From Pyxicephalus adspersus (Eukaryota; Chordata; Amphibia; Anura; Pyxicephalidae): 64,000 nt of DNA. Positions 1 through 11,114 of this stretch are shown here, in pieces. The notes under the pieces were generated by a model. The model worked only from the letters and a program-made list of their open reading frames with translations, ran no database searches and was not told the DNA's origin. The DNA lies in NCBI RefSeq assembly GCF_032062135.1, contig NC_092862.1, positions 91,030,781 to 91,094,780 on the forward strand, read 5' to 3'. Each line of letters starts with the position of its first letter. Position 1 is the stretch's first letter. The position numbers and the translations under genes are program-made.

Positions 1-135
1 GGCTGGAATCCGGCTGGTAGTGAGGCGGGTGTACGCGCATACTCGAGCCCGGCCCGCGGTGATCCGCGATCGCTGGCCGCACGTACGTTCGCGCTTCCAG
101 CGATCGCGGATTTCAATGATGAATCAGGGGCAAAG
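1..135. repeat. GC-rich inverted-repeat fragment cut by the window edge
   Basis: The first ~115 bases are much richer in G, C and CpG than what follows. They contain a perfect 15-base inverted repeat (ATCCGCGATCGCTGG near 63-77 and its complement near 99-113). This is the sort of core seen in the other fold-back miniature elements here, so it is probably the end of one. The other end is outside the window and the family cannot be named. Confidence 0.4.
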
Positions 136-159
136 TCTCAATCTTCATTGAAATATGGT

Positions 160-735
160 AGGAGTGTCACCTGTAAACTGGGATTTTAACTTCTGGTCTC
201 AGACAGTTCTTTTCTTTTAGCCTGGATGCTAAAAGTTCAGATGCTTGTTTTGACAGAGTTAGGTCACGTCATTGAGCTTTTCTTGGAAGAACACTTCCTT
301 CATATTCACTTCCACTGCTAACTCCTGCATTACCCTCCAAACCCATAGTATATCCACCATGTTGGATACAGGAATATCAGGGAGTGTACTGAACACTGGT
401 ATGGGAACATCAGCACCATGAGGCACAGGTCGTCTTGCTGATTCAAAATCAGGGTACTCCCACATGTTTTTCTTGTAACGATTGAAACCTTTTACATTCA
501 CAGCACAAAAATACCAATCATTATGATGATTTTTTGGCTCTCGCCATATCATAGGTACACCATATTTCAAACTTATCAGTTTTCCATTTTTCCACTGACG
601 TAGACACTATACATATGTTTGCATACCATATGGGGGCCCAAAACTTATCTTGGTCTTCTAGTTAAATACCAAAATATGCAAAATATGCTTGTTTCACATA
701 TTCTATAATGTTTCTTCTAGGTTTTTGCTGTGAAT
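160..735 (-). pseudogene. Decayed fragment of an uncharacterised metazoan 'WREP/CYFC' protein family
   Basis: The minus strand from 570 to 259 is open for 103 codons and contains PMIWREPKNHHNDWYFC followed by GFNRYKK, EYPDFESA and RPVPHGADVPIPV. From memory this pattern (a PM.WREP..H..DCYFC block, then RPVPH) recurs in uncharacterised predicted proteins of insects, cnidarians and fishes. The first cysteine of the usual CYFC is W here. The frame can be followed upstream to about 735 through stops. Downstream it shifts by an indel near 266-270 and continues as RDLTLSKQASELLASRLKEK in another frame, which also fits the family. It is therefore a dead copy. I do not know the function or whether the family is host-derived or part of a mobile element. 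Confidence 0.5.
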
Positions 736-1690
736 ATTCACCACAAATGTAGCAAAATACATTGGGTTATTTAAACAACTTAATCTTGAAGGACTCCTAT
801 TTCTGTAAAAAAAAAAGAAAATCTATGAAAAAAGAAGAAGGCAAATGAAAGTTTTATGAAAATAATGCTACATTTAATATATAAAATGCAAAACATCGGT
901 GTAAATAAAGTTAACATTTGTTGTTGGTAAAATTGTCTATTTTGATTCCTGTATCACAAGAACTAGAGCTAATTTAGTAAAACTGATGTCATTTTTTTTA
1001 GCTGTGTTATTGATTAAAATGGGATCATGTCAACTAGTATTCTGTCAACAGTAGTCATTTGAGATTACTTTTGAAGATCCCAATTCCTTCCAGAATACAT
1101 TAACAAAGCCCTCATGTTAACATAGCAAATCACACACCTCTATTCCAGGTAGGGAAACAGAGTGACCCTCTTAAATGCTTGAGTACTGGCTATCCTGTAA
1201 GCATCAAAAGCTCCGGGTCTGGTCCCTGGCAAGTGGTGAGAAAAAAATAGTTGGGGTGCCAGTCATTTTAGCATCTTCAAGATTTTCTTGGTGGACAAAA
1301 TTTAGAAGGCATGGAATGCAGAATACCCAGGAAAAACAATAGCAATAGTAAATCCGAATCTGAAGTTTGCCATTACCTAAGCATGAAATGGGAAACTAGT
1401 CTTATTCTGATATCCTGACTGTAGTAGCCCAGCCAATGGTAGCAGCCTAAACTTTAATGGTCAGATGTCAGGAAGTCATTGAAAGGTACTGTGATCCTAT
1501 ACAAATGAACTCAGGCCACCTAATAACACTAGCATACATGCACAGATATCAGAAGCAGGGAAAATATTGTTGCGATATAATGGAAAAGCTTTTTCCCAGC
1601 TATATTCAAACACTCTTAGCCCTAGAAGAAATACTCTATAGCCCATTACATATATGCTTCATTTTTTAGTAAGTTAAGAACAGGTTAGAG
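736..1690. other. No gene seen; AT-rich non-coding sequence
   Basis: The stretch is AT-rich with short A and T runs. A 70-codon open frame on the + strand at 1457-1669 has no recognisable motif and is the length expected by chance. Nothing else can be supported. Confidence 0.5.
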
Positions 1691-1696
1691 CAGGCT

Positions 1697-2000
1697 CCAG
1701 GATCCAAGGGCCTGGCTGGATCAGGCCCAGTCTCCAAGTCTGGGCAAAATTATAAGGATGAGCTTATGGAAGAAAAAGTTGAAAATCACAGTTACAGAGC
1801 AAAGCATCTGGGTACAATAGATTCTGTTGTACCTGCACAGACAAAGTAATTTTTAAGTGTTGGAATCCAAGACCCTGGCTGGATCGGGCCTAGTCTCCAA
1901 GTCTCACTGTCAAACAACTCTGGTCTTCCAACCCAAATTACTATTACAGAGCAGAACATCCAACTACAATAGACTCTATTGTACCTGCATAGACAAGACA
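1697..2000. repeat. Two-unit tandem duplication, period about 164 bases
   Basis: Unit 1 (about 1697-1855) and unit 2 (about 1862-2000) both run from a CCAAG..CCTGGCTGGATC block, through GTCTCCAAGTCT, to TTACAGAGCA and a TGTACCTGCA block. Divergence is roughly 10-20% with small indels, so the duplication is old. Short open frames on both strands across it are chance. No coding role is apparent. Confidence 0.7.
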
Positions 2001-2867
2001 GGTGCAAAACCTTTAACTGCATCTCAGGCAGAACTTTGATTTGTTTTTTTTACAAAAGCTATAAAACTTATAGCACACTGTTCTAAAAAAAAGTGGACAA
2101 TATTAGGTAGCCCCAACTTCTACAAAATTAGGAGAGAAAAAAACGATACTTACCTAGACAAGAAGTTTTCTTTGTTCTTGTCTACTGGGAAAGCTGAGAG
2201 TCTCAAATTTCATCATCAAGGTAACAAAATAGTTAAAACAGAAAAAAAGAAAGACTGCTAAAGTCACAGTTGAAATTGATTTGTGAACTGTTTCTAGGTC
2301 ATTTATAATGTAGACTATGTTTTTCATATGAAACAGATAGATTCAGACCTCTGCATTTAAAGCTATACATGGAATGTCTCAGCCTGTAACAGGATAGAGA
2401 CAGCAACATACTAAGGTGCCATTTCTAATTTATCTTCTTATTCAAGCCATTTTCTCCTCTATTAGCAATTTTTCATGTTTCAGTATTGTAGGAGTGCTTT
2501 TTCTTTCTGTGCTGTCCCTTCCTCTCCAAAAGCACATACAAACTATTTGGAGATTTTATTCATAGAGACTTGAGATTTTAGGTCTTTGGGGACAATCTGA
2601 ATGCCTGTATTATCATTCTGTTCACATTTCAGTGTAGCATTATTATAAAGCCAAACTCTAGGCACATATCAAGGACAATGTAATGCAAATCTGCAATATT
2701 TGTTACATAATTTAATGCATTTTGTAAATATTAGCAGTGTGAGTACTTATATTTGACTTCATATAAGCCATTTGCAAAGCTGGAGTGTGAGAGCAGAAAG
2801 AGAGAATCGAGTTTAAGCTGACAGGAGAAATGTTAACAGGAGAAGAATGTCAGCTATATCAGCTTAT
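2001..2867. other. No gene seen; AT-rich non-coding sequence
   Basis: Only short poly-A and poly-T runs and no open frame with recognisable content. Nothing further can be supported. Confidence 0.5.
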
Positions 2868-3628
2868 TTATGTGCTTTTCCCTTTTCCCTGTCTATTCAG
2901 AGGCTGTGGCAGATCTTAAATGACCTGGGCTCAGAGCAAGTGAGCTAAATGATGCTGAATGATGCTGACCATTACAATAAGGCCATCCAGGGGCAGAAAA
3001 CTCTACATGGGGAAATATTTGAGTTGAAGTTAAATATGAAAACAAGACCTGGTTTAGTTATTTTATCTTGTTTCTTTTTGTGGGGGTTGAGTTTTAACTT
3101 TTTATTGGCCACAGGCTATAAAAACCTAGATGCTCCGGCTACAATTAGCAGAATCAGTATACATTGATTACATTGAATAAAAAAAACTCCCTAGCAACCA
3201 CAGAAATTGCTATGAGGGGTCTTGGTGACCTGTGCCATTGCATTTATTGGGCTTCTTCCTAATCTGTCCGAGATCTGCCTTTTTCAAAATAAGTGTATCT
3301 ACATATTTGAATATCCCAGAGTGTCATTTACATTTCTTAAGTACATGTGTGATAAAATAGATATCTGTCCTGTCACCCTTGAACAGCTTATTATATTTTT
3401 TTAGAATTTTTTTGTTAAAAACGTTGACAGTAACAGAGCAAAAAGGAATACAACAAGCTAATTAGTTCATAAGATCTGATATGATGATTTAAAATATGAG
3501 CTCATATACTGTATGTGCTTTTTCCCCTACAATGTAAATTCAGAGGCTAGGGCAAGTCCAGAATGACATGGGCTCAGAACAAGTGAGCTGAATGATGCTG
3601 ACCATTAGACTATCTAGTGGCAAAAAAA
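2868..3628 (+). repeat. Pair of direct repeats about 640 bases apart
   Basis: The segments at about 2868-2998 and 3510-3628 share the order TATGTGCTTTT, ATTCAGAGGCT, GGGCTCAGA.CAAGTGAGCT and AATGATGCTGACCATTA. They are diverged by point changes and an 11-base internal repeat of AATGATGCTG in the first copy. This is either an old local duplication or two copies of one dispersed repeat. The DNA between them shows no gene. Confidence 0.6.
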
Positions 3629-3934
3629 TCACTATGGTGACTGTAACAGCTTGCCAGCTTCTTTTATCAATGTGCCTTATTGCGTTCAAGGCATGATTGA
3701 AAAGAATAACTGAACCAACAGATAAACAAAACTGTGATCACTGTCACTGTAATCACTTAATTGTTAAGCAATCAAAGTATTTAAAGTGAAATTAGATTGG
3801 AAAAATAAGGTTAAAGCAAAGAAGGAAAGAAAAAAAAGAAAGATATGGAAGTTTTATATCTAAAATACTTATTCTATATATCTTTTATTAAACCAGTGAG
3901 TTTGCGTCTTGGATTTCTCTACTATCTGGACCAA

Positions 3935-4985
3935 CTACATGTTATGACTTCTGTTATTCAAAATTGCGAACATTTGTTCATAAGCACAATATAGATAAGT
4001 ATCTCCAATAGCATCCGAGAGAGATGTATGATGTAAAATGTAAAAGATGTAAAATATGTATGATTGGAGTTCTGACTTTTGGATGGATAAGATACCTACT
4101 GTATATGAAGTATCACTAATTGGGATGTTGGAACAATTGGGACAATGGTTAATTCTGAGATTACTCAGAAAACTGAGTTCCAGTATGATCTCAGGGATGG
4201 ACAGTACCAAAACATATGTGAAAATGAACCCACTTTTTCACATTGTCTCCAGCATTTGGGAGAGTAATAGGTAAGAGAAAAAGAGCATTTGGGTGAGAAA
4301 GTTGTAAGGTGTATAATGTCACTTATACAATATTTTATTCAACAATTCCCAGTGATTGGCAATACTAGTAGCCTTCTGGTTTATAGATATTGTTTTTTCC
4401 CATAATTGGGCAGATATGGACTCGCCCATTTCTTTCTCCCATTTTAACATAATTTAGTAAAAAAAATATTATTTGTAAAAACTTTGTTTCAATGGGAAAT
4501 TCCTTTAGAATACGAGGATGATTGTAGTATTTGGTTTAGTTTCTAGTTTGCAATAATTTTGGATGGAATTAAATCTGATTTAATACAATGTTGTATTTGG
4601 AAATACGTATAAGCTTCCCTTGCTGGTAAGGAATAGGAAATCTGAAGAAATGAAATTGGTCGAAATCTTTGGGGACTAATTGAATAAAAAATAATTTCTG
4701 TAATGCCACGTCTTTTCCATGTTGACAAATTACTATTAAGAATATAAAATTTAAAAATATATCTAATGGAATAATAATTGTAATTCCAGTGGTAGATTGG
4801 AGCAGTAGCATTTTTTGTGATATCAACATATCAAATATTGCTCTTAACATGGGTGTTAGCATCAAAGATGGTTTCTATCTCAATAACCATTATACCAACA
4901 CCCATTTAGGATGACCTTGGAAAAGTAGGTTTGATTCCATTAGTACCCATAGTTTTTCTACATTTGGATTTCATAAATGTTGCAT
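3935..4985 (-). pseudogene. L1 number 1 ORF2, C-terminal part
   Basis: Translated on the minus strand in shifting frames, this segment shows the weakly conserved L1 C-terminal region. It reaches a zinc-knuckle-like block near 4265-4180 (CWRQCEKVGSFSHMFWYCPS), which matches the Cys-Cys-His-Cys tail of L1 ORF2 proteins and is equivalent to CWRECGGLGSLHHILW in the inner L1 near 24360. Stops and frameshifts occur throughout. It joins the reverse-transcriptase block at 8220 once the CR1 is ignored. Confidence 0.65.
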
Positions 4986-4987
4986 TT

Positions 4988-5029
4988 GCCGATTATCGGG
5001 CGATAAAAATCTGTCGTGTGTACGTAGCT
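4988..5029 (+). mobile_element. Terminal fragment of a Harbinger-type miniature element
   Basis: The end GTGTGTACGTAGCT followed by TTA is the same terminus, in the same orientation, as the right end of the full element at 20414-20837. Just inside it, CGATAAAAATCTGTCG differs from that element, so it belongs to a related subfamily. Only about 40 bases remain, at the boundary between L1 number 1 and the CR1. Confidence 0.55.
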
Positions 5030-5039
5030 TTAGTCTGGG

Positions 5040-7632
5040 GTCAGCCACTAGTGACTGGGCTGTCAATATTCCTGGTTATACTCTTTTGTGACGACAGGGT
5101 CCAACGAAAAGGTGGTATAGTCTGTTTGTATGTGAATAGTGATCTGAAAGTGAATGTGAAAGAAGAAATTAGAACAAGTGATGAGGTTGAGGCATTATGG
5201 GTGGAGTTGAATGTGGGGTTGAATAACACACAATTAATATTGGAGTCTGCTATAGTAACCCCCAGTGCTAAGGAAGAAATAGATAATCAACTGTTAGCAC
5301 AGATAGAAAAAGCAGCACAAAGTGGAAGTGTTTTAATCATGGGATATTTCAACTACCCTGACATTGACTGGACTAATAGCACTACAGGAACAGCAAAAGA
5401 GTGGGAATTTGTGAATTTAATACAAGATAATTTTATAGTACAGTTTATAGAAGCCTCCACTAGAAATGATTCTCTGCTGGTCCTAGTTCTTTCTAACAAT
5501 GCAGAGCTTATAACAAATGTGCATATAAAAGAGAATCTGGGTAGTGACCATATTATGATTTAATTTAATGTAAGTTGTAAACAGGAAGCAAAAACAGGAA
5601 AGATAAAAAACACATTTAATCTTAAGAGAGCAAATTTTTCATTATTAAGGGCGGCTCTAGGAGACTTGGACTGGGAGACAATTTTGTCCTCAAAGAACAC
5701 AGAACATAAATGCGAACGTTTCAAGTCTGTTCTACAATAGCACACTGAAATAAATATTCCAATAGGTAATACGTTTAAAAGGCTAAAATTAAAACCTATG
5801 TGGCTCACAGCTGATGTTAAGAAAGCCATAAGGAACAAGAAAAGGGCATTCCAAAATTATAAAAATGAAGGATCACCTTCATCGTTTGAAAACTATAAAG
5901 ATTATAACAAAATATGTAAAAAGAAGATAAAATGTGCATAACGTCAAAATGAACGACAGATTGCAAAGGGTAGTAAGGCAACCCCCCCCCCCCCCCCATA
6001 TTGTTTTAATTTATTAATAGAAAAAAGATCAGATCTAAGCATGTGGGCCCCTTAAAGGATGTCTCTGGGTTGGTAACTGGGGATAAAGAAAAGGCAGATT
6101 TACTAAACACTGTTTTTAGCTCTGTATATACAAAAGAAAAATTGATAATAGCAATGTCTCTGCATTATTGTCACAATGGTTCAAAATTGATATGATTGAG
6201 AAACAGTTGGGCAAAATTAAAGTTGACAAAGCACCAGGGCCCGATGGATTACATCCATGAGCCCTCAAAGAGCTGAGCTCAGTTAATTTAAAGTCATTAT
6301 TTCTAATACTTAGAGACTCTTTAGTCCCTAGCATGACACCCGAGGATTGGCGTAAGGCCTATGTGGTTCCTATATTCAAAAAGGGAGCAAAGTTATTACC
6401 AGGTAACTACAGACTGGTTAGTTTAATATAGATAGTTGGAAAGGTCCTAGAGAGTTTTATAAAGAACCACATAGAGGAGTTTCTGCTAGAAAATAATATT
6501 ATAAGTGATAGTCAGCATGGCTTCAAGAAAGACTGAAGTTGTCAAACAAATTTACTCACTTTTTTTGAGGAAGTAAGTAAACGGGTAGACAGTGGAATAG
6601 CAGATGATATAGTGTACTTGGACTTTGCTAAAGCTTTTGACACCGTACCCCACAGATGGGTAATATGCAAGTTAGGGTCAATAGGTTTAGAAAAGTCAAT
6701 CTGTAAATGGATAGAGAACTGGCTTAAAGACCGCCTCCAGAGAGTTGTAGCAAATTATTCATACTCAGAATGGTCTAAGGTTATTAGTGGTGTACCCCAG
6801 GGTTTAGTGTTGGGACCTTTACTGTTTACTGTTTGGTTTGAAATTAATAGTACCATTTCTGTGTTGGCAGATGAGACCAAACTATGTAATGGAATTAAGT
6901 TCATACAGGATGCCTATAATCTACAAGTAGACCTGGATGTACTGTTTGATTGGGCAGCCAAGTGTCAAATGCTATTTAATATAGATAAATGTAAAGTTAT
7001 GCACTTGGGGGTAACAACATGCATGCTTCATACTGTCTTTGGGGGAGTCAGAAAATATCTGGGGGTCCTGGTAGAATATAGGCTTAATAACAGCATGCAA
7101 TGCCAAGCTGCAATATCTAAACTAGTAAAGTACTTTCTTGTATTAAAAGTGGAATAGACTGCAGAGATGGAGACAAAATCCTGTCCCTGTACAAAGCATT
7201 GGTCAGACCACATCTGGAATATCCAGTCCAGTTTTGGGCACCAGTTCACAAAAAGGACATTGTGGAATTGGAGAGAGTGCAGAGAAGGGCAACTAATATA
7301 ATAAAAGGAATGGAGAAGCTCAGCTATGAGGAGAGATTAGCTGAACTGAACCTATTCTCCCTTGAAAAGAGACCCTGTTTAAATATTTAAATGGTCCATA
7401 TAGAGAACTCTCTTCCCAATTATTCACTTTGAGATCATTACAAAGAACAAGAGGGCACTCTTTGCGTCCGGAGAAAAAAAAGTTTAAGCTCCGGATAAGG
7501 AAGGGATTCTTCACTGTGAGGTCTGTGAAAATGTGGAATAGGCTCCCTCAGGAAGCTTTAGCAACTACTAAAGATTGCTTTATGGAAAAGTTGCATGTTT
7601 TTCTAGAAGCACAGAATTTAACTGGGTATTAA
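5040..7632 (+). pseudogene. CR1 ORF2 remnant (endonuclease plus reverse transcriptase)
   Basis: The C-terminal endonuclease (about 5040-5563) shows RKGGIVCLYVNSDL, MGYFNYPDIDW and a final GSDH; the usual GDFN is changed to GYFN. A linker with KAPGPDG (about 6230) and FKKGAKLLPGNYR leads into the reverse transcriptase: YLDFAKAFDTVPHR at 6612-6660, then SGVPQGLVLGPLLF. About 25-30 residues are then missing, including the normal YINDL block, and the catalytic FADD reads LADE. The C-terminal block HLEYPVQFWAPVHKKDIVELER, YEERLAELNLFSLEKR and the tail to 7632 are typical of CR1. Stops and the deletion make it inactive. Confidence 0.8.
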
Positions 7633-8060
7633 GACTAATGTGAGGAAATGAAACAACACTTAAATGATGAGGATACAGTCAGTAGACAGCAATAAAAGCA
7701 AGGTTATGATATATATAGAACAAAATATGCAACTACTATAGATTGCAGCAACTACTTTCAGCTACTACTATAGATTGTTTTAGAAAAAAAGCTGGATGCT
7801 TTTCTAGAAACACAGAATATAACTGGGTAATAAGGATTTAAAGTAAAGATAACAGAGACTGTTGATCCAGGGAACATCCAATTGCCTCATGGAATCAGGA
7901 AGGAATTTTGTTCCCCTGTTTCAGCAACTACTATAGATTGCTTTGGAAAAAAGCTGGATGCCTTTCTAGAAACATAGAATATAACTGGGTATTAAGGATT
8001 TAAAGTAAAGATAACAGAGATTGTTATCAGGAAGGAATTTAGTTTCCCTGTTGAAGCAAA
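7557..8060 (+). repeat. Threefold duplication of the CR1 coding-to-tail junction
   Basis: A segment starting GCAACTACTA.AGATTG and ending AACTGGGTA.TAAG occurs at about 7560, 7750 and 7922. The second and third copies also share GGATTTAAAGTAAAGATAACAGAGA and AATCAGGAAGGAATTT. Copies two and three are close to each other and less like copy one. This is a tandem expansion inside the 3' part of the CR1. Confidence 0.65.
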
Positions 8061-8219
8061 TTGTACCAGGGTTTTTTTTTTTTTGACTTCCTCTGGACCA
8101 TCTATGTCTTATAGGATTTTTTTATCTGGGATATGTTTATTTGCCTAGTGGTTGAACTTGACAGACTTATGTATTTTTTCAACCTAACCTACTATATAAC
8201 TATGTAACTATGTTTAAAA

Positions 8220-10170
8220 ATAACTGCAAAGTATTAGTTTTGCATATCTGGGAAACCAAAACCCCCAAGTTTATGATTTCTAGTAATTATCAAATGTAAG
8301 CATCAGGGTCTTTTGTCAGCCCAAACATACTTAATATTCACTTTTTGGAGAGAGCGTATATATGATTTAGATAAAGGAACTGGAAGTTAACCAAAAAACA
8401 TATATTATTTTTCGCAGCATTGTCATTTTAAAATCTGCAATACGTCCCGATGTCAATAGTTCATGATTAGCTAATGCCCTTAAATCTTGAAATGTTTGTG
8501 CTAAAAGAGGTTTATAATTTGCATTAAATATCACTTATAGGAGAAGAAATTTAAATAATGTAGTTTTCACTGTAGTTGTTATACAAATATGAAGAATTTG
8601 TGATTTACTGGCATCAATTTTATAGTAAGAAATCTTGCTTAAAAGGTCCAATGTTCCAATGTATATGTGGTAGTGAATTCAGAGGGTCTGTTATGACTAA
8701 GATAACATCGTCAGCGAATAAGCTTACTTTATGTGATTGATCATTTAATGATAAGCCAAATGTATTAGTTTTTTTTCTCTTATAGATTAGGCCAATGGTT
8801 ATATAAACAAAGCAAAAATAAGTGGGGATAATGGGCATCCCTGACAGGACCCGTTTGTAATATGAAATTTAATAGATATGGCTCATGCAGATAAGACCGT
8901 GGCTGAAGGAGATGAATAAAGTGCCATGATCACAGAAGTAATCCAACCAGTGAATCCAAATTTCTATAATGTGTGTTTTAAAAAGTCCCAATGAATGTAA
9001 CAATAGTAATAGAGTCGGAATTTTGTGTGTTTCAGAATAATGTATAATATTTAAAAGTCTCTTGGCTCCATCTAGAGCCTGTCTATTTTTTATAAATCCT
9101 ACCTGATTGGTTTTGATCAGAAAGGGTAATATAATTAACAATCTATTTGCTATTATTTTTTAGTATTTTTTATATCCAAATTTAATAGGGAAATTGGCCT
9201 GTAGTTTTGAGGAAGAGCAGGGTTCTTGCCTGCTCTTCCTCAACTACTAACAACTACTCTTCCAACAACTGCTAACTATTAATGCTTGTAACATTTCATG
9301 GGGAAAGGTTTTGAAGATGTAAAACCATCTATGCCTGGTGATTTATTAAATGGAAGTGACTCAATTGCTTTATGAATTTAAAGTTGAGAAATTGGTTTTG
9401 AGATTGAAGACAGTTGATCTTCAGTTAATGTTGGGAGTTTCAATGGATTAGGAAAAGATTTCATTTGGTATGAGGATGGTTGTGGAGTGTTTGGGTCATT
9501 TTGAAGATCATGTAAAGATTCATAGTAAGTTTTAAAAATATTTGCTTTATCAATTACATTTTTGTTGTCCCGAATTGGGATAAGTGTATTTTTGTATTAA
9601 TAGTTTTAGCGAGTAGTTTCTTAGCAAGATGTGCACCTGCTTTGTTGTGAGGGACATAATGATTGGCTTTGTTTTTTTTCAAATAATATTCATATTTGTA
9701 CAGTAAGACTGTTCTTGATGGCATGCATTTGCTAAAAAATCAGTCACTTTTAGTTTTTTTGTTTTGATCTTCATAATCTTTGATTTTGTGTAATAAATGA
9801 TCAATATGCATCGTTGCAAGACCCCTCTCATGAATGCTTTATGAGCATTCCAGAGAGAGTAACAATCAATATCTACATTATCAATAAATTCAAAATAAGA
9901 TTGCAAAGCTCCCATGATCTGTTGACCAAATTTTTGGATGATGTAGCAAGTATGAATTTAGTCGCCATGGGTGTAAGTTTAGAGTAATTCTGGAATCCAA
10001 CAAATAAATTGTGATTGGCGCATGGTCAGACTGTGTGATTATATCAATGTTAGATGAATGTTAGATCAAATCTGTGTAAAATATTAAGTAGAGAATGAGA
10101 ATTTTTCCTTTGGAGGCGACATATCCAATTTTGTATCCACAATCATATTAATGTCTCCTCCTATTAGTAG
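8220..10170 (-). pseudogene. L1 number 1 ORF2, endonuclease end and reverse transcriptase
   Basis: Reading the minus strand from 10170, the endonuclease GGDIN block is followed by a long linker. The reverse transcriptase follows: NQVGFIKNRQALDGAKRLLN near 9110-9050 and SLFADDVILVITDP near 8730-8690, the catalytic motif intact. The thumb region (GRIADFKM) lies near 8450. Many stops are present and the palm region between about 9000 and 8850 is scrambled. The segment stops at the CR1 boundary. Confidence 0.75.
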
Positions 10171-10225
10171 GCGACTTGTAATGCGCCTGGGCACACAAAT
10201 CAAAACCAATTGCATAATTCAGAAA

Positions 10226-10995
10226 CAAGCCAAGGGTCATACACAAAAGGTCAGTCCGATAAAGTGCAGTACAGATGGATGAGGCAGAAGACGGGGTCAG
10301 GGACAATCTGAAGTCAGGGCAGGCAGGGTTCATGCAAAAGTCAGAGATCAGGCCGGGTCGCTGTTGGTAATAAGTCTGAGCTGGTAACAAGACAACAGAA
10401 GTTTACCAGGTAATCCAAACACAAGAGCACACCAAAGCCCACTGTTACACAGAGGCTATAATGGGCAATGGTGTGCATGACTGGTTCTCAAAAAATAGGC
10501 AGAGTGCCCAATCACATTGCGCCACCTGGCACTACGATTGGAGGAACATAATAAATAATGAATCCTCTGCGGCCAATATGGCCACAGGGAATTCAAACTA
10601 AACATGCCCTGCCCCATGGCAAGGCAGCCGACTGCCTCGGCCCCGGGGGGTACAAGAGGCGTGCATGGTAGCGTGCCCACCTCTTCCAAGAGGCTCCCTG
10701 GTACGTGCTGTACAAGAGGCGTGCATAGTAGCACACCCACCTCTTCCAACGGGCTCACTGGTATGTGCTGTGCTATTCACGCCCGCAGGAGTTCTGAGGG
10801 CGAGTGCAGCACTGTCCACATCGGCAGGGATGCTGGGGAAGTTTGCCCGGAACAGATCCCTCCACCAGGACAAGGAGACAGGCTGCAAACAGAGCAGTGG
10901 CGGCCTCGACCATGCTGCCTGCTGCAGAGGTCTCTGCCTCACTGCCTTCGATCCCTGAAGACACCGCGGGCTCGCCGGCCAGGTAAGTACCTTAC
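10226..10995 (-). repeat. Gypsy LTR, 3' copy
   Basis: This copy matches 13260-13962 over most of its length, starting at AAGCCAAGGGTCATACACA and passing through CACTGTTACACA.AGGCTATAA.GGGCAATGGTGTGCATGA. In this copy a ~60-base block around GTACAAGAGGCGTGCAT.GTAGC is duplicated (10650-10770). The outer ~50 bases (10177-10225), reading ...ATTACA on the minus strand, are a plausible LTR end but have no partner in the other copy. A good splice-donor-like AGGTAAGTAC lies at 10981-10990. Confidence 0.65.
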
Positions 10996-11114
10996 ACTAC
11001 CCCCCCCCTTCAGGAGGGGCCTCAAGACCCTCAAATCCGGGTTTCTCCGGGGGATCCCAGGAAAAGTCTGACACAAGTTCATCCGCATGTATGCGGTAGG
11101 CCGGCACCCAGCAC
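10996..11114 (-). pseudogene. C-terminal end of gypsy pol
   Basis: The minus-strand translation from 11114 reads a proline- and glutamate-rich tail ending EGLEAPPEGG just before the LTR, typical of the end of gypsy pol polyproteins. It is cut off from the chromodomain at 11823 by the hAT miniature element; the 8-base duplication CCCAGCAC marks the break. Confidence 0.6.

Larger units (their letters stand above)
5033..8213 (+). mobile_element. CR1-type LINE, 5' truncated, inserted in L1 number 1
   Basis: This + strand copy runs from mid-endonuclease, through reverse transcriptase and the C-terminal region, to a 3' untranslated tail. The tail has the pattern familiar from amphibian CR1/L2-like elements: AATCAGGAAGGAATTT, CTTCCTCTGGACCA, GTGGTTGAACTTGA.AGACTTATG, then short repeats of ACTATGTAAC near 8200. 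The 5' end of the element is missing. L1 number 1 resumes immediately after it. Confidence 0.8.

Noticed and set aside
10598..11071. Frames of 97-155 codons in the GC-rich LTR
   Set aside because: High GC reduces stops; frames exist on both strands, are not conserved in the second LTR, and have no domain.
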